Shown in pieces: positions 59,416-64,000 of a stretch of DNA of 64,000 nucleotides. The stretch is from Zobellia barbeyronii (GTDB lineage Bacteria; Bacteroidota; Bacteroidia; Flavobacteriales; Flavobacteriaceae): positions 434,001 through 498,000 of the forward strand of contig NZ_JACATN010000002.1 in assembly GCF_018603515.1 (NCBI RefSeq), in the 5' to 3' direction. Position 1 is the first letter of the stretch; the number at the start of each line of letters is the position of its first letter. The notes under the pieces were generated by a model. It was not told where the DNA came from. It ran no database searches and saw only the letters and a list, made by a program, of their open reading frames with translations. A program made the position numbers and the translations under genes.

Positions 59416-62400
59416 CTAAGAGGTTGTCTTTTTTTCTTTTAGTTTGGAAACATATTCACTGGGAATCACTCCAAATTGCTTTTTGAAGCATTTTGAAAAA
59501 TACGACGCCGTGTTAAAACCGGTCTTGTACATAATTTCTTTAACGGATAAATCACTCTGCTCAAAAAGCTGCACAGCTCTTTTAAGACGAATGTTTCTGA
59601 TGAACTCACTAGAAGAAAGCCCCGTAATCTCTTTAAATTTCATATAAAGGTTACTACGACTATACCCCATTTCCTTCACCAGCATCTCCACATTAAAATC
59701 TGTATTCATCATGTGCTTCTCTACAATTTCAATAGCGGTTTGCAGAAAAGATTCATCTACGGAAGTTACGGTAATCTCCGTTGGCTGTAAAGTTATATTC
59801 CGCGTAAACTGTCTACGAAGTTGATCTCTTTGTTTTAAGATATTTGACAGTGTTAGTTGAAGGAGCTCCATATCAAAAGGTTTTCTAATATACCCTTCTA
59901 CCCCCATTTTTAAGTTTTCTATCTCACTTTCTTCAGATGCTTTTGCTGTAAGCATGACTATAGGAATATGGCTTGTTTCCTTTTCTGTCTTCAATTTTTC
60001 TGCAAACTCAGTACCATTCATTACGGGCATCAAAATATCTGTTAAAATGATATTTGGCATAAGGCTCTTTGCCATTTTTAATGCCTGTTTACCATTTTCA
60101 GCTTCGCAAATGACGTATTCACTATCTAGCGCTTGTTTTACCAACGTGCGGATATCTGCATTATCATCAACAATAAGTAATATAGGCTGTTTAGGACGTG
60201 ATTTTGAAACATCTTCATCAAGAATTTCATCATTGATACCAATGGCAAAAGACTCCGTTTCGGAAGAACGTACTAAGAAATCACTTTCCGAAACTTCTTT
60301 AATACTTACCTCGGGAATATTCATGAATGTTTCCTTATCCATTGGAAGTCTCACCACAAAATCGGTTCCTTTATTCGGCTTACTTTTAACTACTATGGAA
60401 CCTTGGTGCAGTTCTATTAGGTTTTTGGTAAACGATAAGCCAATACCCGCTCCCTGTAGATTTCTTCGGTCTTTTTTATCTTGAGTATTAAACCGCTCAA
60501 AAATAGTATTCACCCTATTTTTTGCTATTCCAAAACCAGAATCCCTAACTTTTATAACTACGTTTTTGGTCTGCCCCGTAATGTTAGTGGCCTCTTCTGT
60601 TGATATCTCTATATTTATATGACCACCGTCTGGTGTATACTTAAAAGCATTGGACAAAAGGTTGTTCATTATTTTCTCTAGGGCATCATGATCAAACCAG
60701 GACATAAGTGGGTCCTCTGTAGAAGAAATACTAAAATCTACATTTTGTTTGTGTGCCAAAAATTGAAATGGCTGCCCCACTTCTTGTATAAATTCAACTA
60801 CATTACTATTACGTACTACCAAGTGCATTTTTCCTTGATCAATCTTTCTAAAGTCCAATAACTGATTTACAAGTTTGAGCAAATAATTAGTGTTCTTGTA
60901 CATAATATTGTACTGCTCCTGAACCTTGGTCTGACTTACTTTTGAACCATCTTTACGCAAATACTCTAGCGGTCCTTTTATTAAGGTTAATGGTGTTCTA
61001 AACTCATGAGAAATGTTAGTAAAAAACTCCAGTTTCACCTGCTGCATTTCTTCGGATTTAGCTTTCTCTAGATGATTTAATTCCAGCTGATGCTTCTTAC
61101 TCGTCCTAATAAAAGTATATCTCCAAAACAACCAAAGAACTCCTAAAACCAGAAGTCCATAAAACAAATACGCTCCAGAACTTTGCCAGATCGGAGGTGT
61201 AATCTTAATTTTTATTTTAGAAGGAGACTGATCCCAAAGACCGTCATTATTAGAGGCTTTCACCTTAAAAGTATAATCTCCCGGCTCTAAGTTGGTATAG
61301 GTTGCAAATCGTTTGCCAGAAGTTGTTTGAACCCAATCGTTATCAAAACCTTCAAGCATATAAGCAAACTTATTTTTTAAAGGAGCTGCATAATGTAGAG
61401 CTGCAAATTCAAAAGAAAAGTTGTTCTGTTCGTAGCTTAATTGAATATTATCAATCTGATTAATACTTTTTTTCAAAAGAATATTATCGTTTACTTTTTC
61501 TCCGACCCTTACGGACTTATTGGAAATCAGTAAATCTGTAATTACGGTTTCCGCAGGTTGTTCATTATCACTTATCTCTTCAGGATAGAAAGCATTAAAA
61601 CCGTTTATACCTCCAAAAAGCATCTCACCATCACTCCTTTTTACACAGGCCAATTCTTGAAATTCATTATCCTGCAGACCATCACTTTCATTGTAGTTCT
61701 TAAATGTTTCATTCTTAGGATTAAATTTGGAGAGCCCCATATTGGTAGAAAGCCATAAATTTCCTTCCCTATCTTCTAAAATACCTTTAATAACATTATT
61801 TGGCAGCCCATCTCTAATGGAATAAGAAACAAAAGTATCTTCCCCTCCTTCTTTACGGGGTACAAATTTATTAAGCCCACCACCAAAAGTACCCACCCAT
61901 AAAACTCCTGCTGTACTTTGATATAATGAGAGTATGTAGTTATGACTTATAGATTTAGCATCTTTCTTGTCGTTTTTGTAGGTTACAAATTTTGGCTGTT
62001 TTTTATAGCGTTCAACAGCATTCAACATGCTTAGACCATCACCCGATGCAAACCAAATATTGCCTTTATCATCCTCAAAAATATCTCGTATAATATTACT
62101 AGGTAACGCATTGGGCTGTTTAGGATAACTTTTAAAAACTGATTTATTATAACCCTTACCATCTTCATTTTTAATCCACCTGTGAATACCCGAAGTATAC
62201 GTACCAATCCACAGGTTTTGCTTGGAATCATTTAGTAGGCTGAACACTCCATTCATCAGGTTTTGAGGAACTATGTCTGACTCTCTTACTTTACTTGGGT
62301 TACTAATATCCAAAAGGTATAGACCAGGAGTACTTTCCGCTCCAATAAGTAAAGTCTTCTTATTATCTATCTTGGTTTCAGTTATTGCAAATGTTCTTGA

Positions 62401-63636
62401 AATTGAGCTAAAGTGCTTAAACTTATTATAATTTCCGTCGTCGTCCGTTTTAAGTAACATGTTGAGACCTCCACCTTCGGTACCTACCCACACCGTTCCA
62501 TTACTATCCTCATACATTGCTCTAATCTTGTCATAGCTTAAACTTTGTGGGTCAGGTGTGTTTCTGACATTCAAGAACAACTTTTTACCAGGATCAAAAG
62601 TATTAACGCCACCTCCATTGGTACCTACCCAAATGATTCCGGTATTATCTAGGTACAATGATTTTATTATGTTCTTACTAATACTTCCAATATCTCTAGA
62701 ATCGTAAGTAAAGCGTTTGACAAACTGAGGGATTTTATCCGGTGAACTATTTTCAAAATAGAACAAGCCTTCATTGGATCCTGCCCATAAACGATTGTTA
62801 TTATCCACCAAAACATTGTTGAAATTGGTGTCATCAATCTTCGCAAGTGTTCTTCCTCTACCTTTTATTTGGCAAAAAAGCCCTGCGTTTGTTGCTATAA
62901 TTAGTCGTCCTAAATTATCTTCGGTAATACCTTTTACGACGCAGTCTGGAAGCCCTACAGATTTGCTGACATTGCCAAAATAATCTCTACCGTTCGAGTC
63001 CTTTTTCAACTTAAAAAGACCAGCAGCGCCGCCAACTAAAATTTGTCCGTTCTTATCTTCATAAATGGAATAAATAGAGCTACCATCCCAACCTATAATG
63101 AACGGATCTTGCTCTGAATTAAAATGTTGGAATTTGACCTTGTCCGGAGAAAGATTAAGGTCTATCATATCCAAACCATCACGAACACCAATCCATAACC
63201 GGTTTTTACTGTCCTTAAACAAAGTTGTAACATGATTACCTATCAAGCTAGACGGATCATCCTCATCATTGAGGTAAGAAGTAAAATTACCAGTAGCTGC
63301 ATTATAAAAATTAAGTCCACTCCCTGTTGTGCCCACCCAAAGGTTACCTGTTTCATCTCCAGTAATATCAGAAACTAAATTACTACTAATACGATTTGGT
63401 TTATTTGCACTTGGGTTGTATCCCGTGAATTTATAACCATCATACTTATTAAGACCATCATGCGTACCAAACCACATAAAGCCCTGCTTATCTTGATAAA
63501 TGGTATTAATATCACTCTGTGAAAGGCCATCACTGGTTGTAATGTGTTTGAAACTGATGTGGTTTTGGGCACTACCCAGAATGGTATATAAAGTACCAAT
63601 AATTACAAGTGTATAATTAATAAGTTTTCCTTTCAT
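59416..63636 (-). CDS. Hybrid two-component system sensor/regulator (HTCS)
   Basis: 1406 residues. Signal peptide, about 700 residues of two-component propeller repeats (for example DKQGFMWFGTHDGLNKYDGY, GNLWVGTTGSGLNFY), Y_Y_Y domain (near 745-800), one transmembrane helix near 827, HisKA with His near 877 (FFTNISHEFRTPL), HATPase (NNLLSNAFKYTPDGG near 992), receiver with Asp near 1199 (NIILTDILMPVMNG), and AraC helix-turn-helix at 1289-1400. It senses a periplasmic oligosaccharide and activates a PUL. It probably controls this locus; the direct ligand is unknown. First gene upstream of the sulfatase and Gfo/Idh. Confidence 0.95.
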   Translation of the reverse strand: MKGKLINYTLVIIGTLYTILGSAQNHISFKHITTSDGLSQSDINTIYQDKQGFMWFGTHDGLNKYDGYKFTGYNPSANKPNRISSNLVSDITGDETGNLWVGTTGSGLNFYNAATGNFTSYLNDEDDPSSLIGNHVTTLFKDSKNRLWIGVRDGLDMIDLNLSPDKVKFQHFNSEQDPFIIGWDGSSIYSIYEDKNGQILVGGAAGLFKLKKDSNGRDYFGNVSKSVGLPDCVVKGITEDNLGRLIIATNAGLFCQIKGRGRTLAKIDDTNFNNVLVDNNNRLWAGSNEGLFYFENSSPDKIPQFVKRFTYDSRDIGSISKNIIKSLYLDNTGIIWVGTNGGGVNTFDPGKKLFLNVRNTPDPQSLSYDKIRAMYEDSNGTVWVGTEGGGLNMLLKTDDDGNYNKFKHFSSISRTFAITETKIDNKKTLLIGAESTPGLYLLDISNPSKVRESDIVPQNLMNGVFSLLNDSKQNLWIGTYTSGIHRWIKNEDGKGYNKSVFKSYPKQPNALPSNIIRDIFEDDKGNIWFASGDGLSMLNAVERYKKQPKFVTYKNDKKDAKSISHNYILSLYQSTAGVLWVGTFGGGLNKFVPRKEGGEDTFVSYSIRDGLPNNVIKGILEDREGNLWLSTNMGLSKFNPKNETFKNYNESDGLQDNEFQELACVKRSDGEMLFGGINGFNAFYPEEISDNEQPAETVITDLLISNKSVRVGEKVNDNILLKKSINQIDNIQLSYEQNNFSFEFAALHYAAPLKNKFAYMLEGFDNDWVQTTSGKRFATYTNLEPGDYTFKVKASNNDGLWDQSPSKIKIKITPPIWQSSGAYLFYGLLVLGVLWLFWRYTFIRTSKKHQLELNHLEKAKSEEMQQVKLEFFTNISHEFRTPLTLIKGPLEYLRKDGSKVSQTKVQEQYNIMYKNTNYLLKLVNQLLDFRKIDQGKMHLVVRNSNVVEFIQEVGQPFQFLAHKQNVDFSISSTEDPLMSWFDHDALEKIMNNLLSNAFKYTPDGGHINIEISTEEATNITGQTKNVVIKVRDSGFGIAKNRVNTIFERFNTQDKKDRRNLQGAGIGLSFTKNLIELHQGSIVVKSKPNKGTDFVVRLPMDKETFMNIPEVSIKEVSESDFLVRSSETESFAIGINDEILDEDVSKSRPKQPILLIVDDNADIRTLVKQALDSEYVICEAENGKQALKMAKSLMPNIILTDILMPVMNGTEFAEKLKTEKETSHIPIVMLTAKASEESEIENLKMGVEGYIRKPFDMELLQLTLSNILKQRDQLRRQFTRNITLQPTEITVTSVDESFLQTAIEIVEKHMMNTDFNVEMLVKEMGYSRSNLYMKFKEITGLSSSEFIRNIRLKRAVQLFEQSDLSVKEIMYKTGFNTASYFSKCFKKQFGVIPSEYVSKLKEKKTTS

Positions 63637-63662
63637 ATTGGTATTTCTGCGCTTTCGTCTTC

Positions 63663-64000
63663 CTAGTTCATGCTATCTACCACAACTTCTCTACTAATTC
63701 CATCCCTATTATAAATAATTACCTTATCCATAGATTCATGAACCTGAATTATGTTTGATGGTTGAGATAAATAACCAGCTCCAAAATAATACTCCTGTTT
63801 TTCTACATTTCCATTTTTAAAATAGATTTTGGCATTAACTTCTCCCGGCTCCAATTCTATAATTGGAAATTTTATTTTTTGCTTAAAACGTTTTACTTTA
63901 TTGGAATTTACAGACGCAACCCACAACATAGTAGAATCATTTAAGGGCACACTTACCAAAGCCCGAGCATCTTTCTCTACTTTAAAACCAGTTTCTGTAT
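63663..64000 (-). CDS. C-terminal end of a probable FG-GAP/VCBS repeat protein (partial)
   Basis: The frame is open to the right edge, so only the C-terminal ~112 residues are seen. The stretch resembles the tail of large FG-GAP/CRTAC1 proteins (KVEKDARALVSVPLNDSTMLWVASVNSNKVKRFK read in two halves, and YYFGAGYLSQPSNIIQVHES). It ends 26 bases before the sensor gene on the same strand and may share its transcript. Family call is tentative because the repeats themselves lie outside. Confidence 0.6.
   Translation of the reverse strand, partial: TETGFKVEKDARALVSVPLNDSTMLWVASVNSNKVKRFKQKIKFPIIELEPGEVNAKIYFKNGNVEKQEYYFGAGYLSQPSNIIQVHESMDKVIIYNRDGISREVVVDSMN

Noticed and set aside
59954-60484. 176-codon plus-strand ORF
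   Set aside because: Antisense to the HTCS receiver/kinase region; composition is that of a reverse-frame shadow.

Overview
The window looks like a chromosomal piece of a marine, alga-degrading Bacteroidetes bacterium (Flavobacteriia, Zobellia/Maribacter/Formosa-like; inference). The reasons are low GC, no visible Shine-Dalgarno sites, many lipoprotein signals, a SusC/SusD pair, a hybrid two-component system, IclR/AraC regulators, four S1 sulfatases and a type IX secretion C-terminal domain. Almost every gene fits one large polysaccharide utilization locus. The best match to the gene set is a red-algal agar/porphyran galactan, made of D-galactose, 6-O-methyl-D-galactose, 3,6-anhydro-L-galactose and L-galactose-6-sulfate. 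No endo-agarase or endo-porphyranase lies in the window, so the locus as seen is the exo-acting and catabolic half.

Layout. 1-2719 (+): the end of an FG-GAP protein with a T9SS tail, then a divergent GH117-like lipoprotein. 2791-14621 (-): a compact nine-gene operon transcribed as GH117, Zn-dehydrogenase, SDR, sulfatase, aldehyde dehydrogenase, cycloisomerase, aldose epimerase, RhaT-like permease, GH2. It matches release and catabolism of 3,6-anhydro-L-galactose to 2-keto-3-deoxygluconate (KDG). 14667-18174 (-): AraC, IclR and TPR/HTH regulators. 18178-23815: two FG-GAP lipoproteins, one with a heme CxxCH motif, flanking a small membrane protein that resembles a degenerate GT51 transglycosylase. 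23971-28627 (-): SusD and SusC, with a 661-bp upstream region carrying repeated CTAGACAA boxes. 29289-30893 (-): sulfatase. 31053-36704 (-): P450, 2Fe-2S ferredoxin, ferredoxin reductase, Zn-alcohol dehydrogenase, esterase and PhyH dioxygenase, an oxidative demethylation and formaldehyde-handling operon. 36890-47264 (+): AraC, GH29, then L-galactonate dehydrogenase, altronate dehydratase, tagaturonate reductase, lactonase, sugar dehydrogenase, FucP-type permease and a mutarotase. This reads as an L-galactose to KDG pathway. 47356-55153 (-): S1_11-like sulfatase, NHL propeller, DUF1501 and a PSCyt1/DUF1549/LamG/DUF1553 heme lipoprotein. 55385-56248 (+): AraC. 56252-64000 (-): the end of another FG-GAP protein, a hybrid two-component system, a sulfatase with an extra C-terminal beta domain, and a Tat-exported Gfo/Idh/MocA oxidoreductase.

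How it fits together (inference). SusCD imports oligosaccharides. Sulfatases, GH117, GH2 and GH29 trim them in the periplasm or on the envelope. The P450 system removes O-methyl groups from methyl-galactose, and the alcohol dehydrogenase and esterase handle the formaldehyde. Anhydro-L-galactose and L-galactose then enter two separate oxidative routes that both end at KDG. KDG kinase and KDPG aldolase are not in the window.
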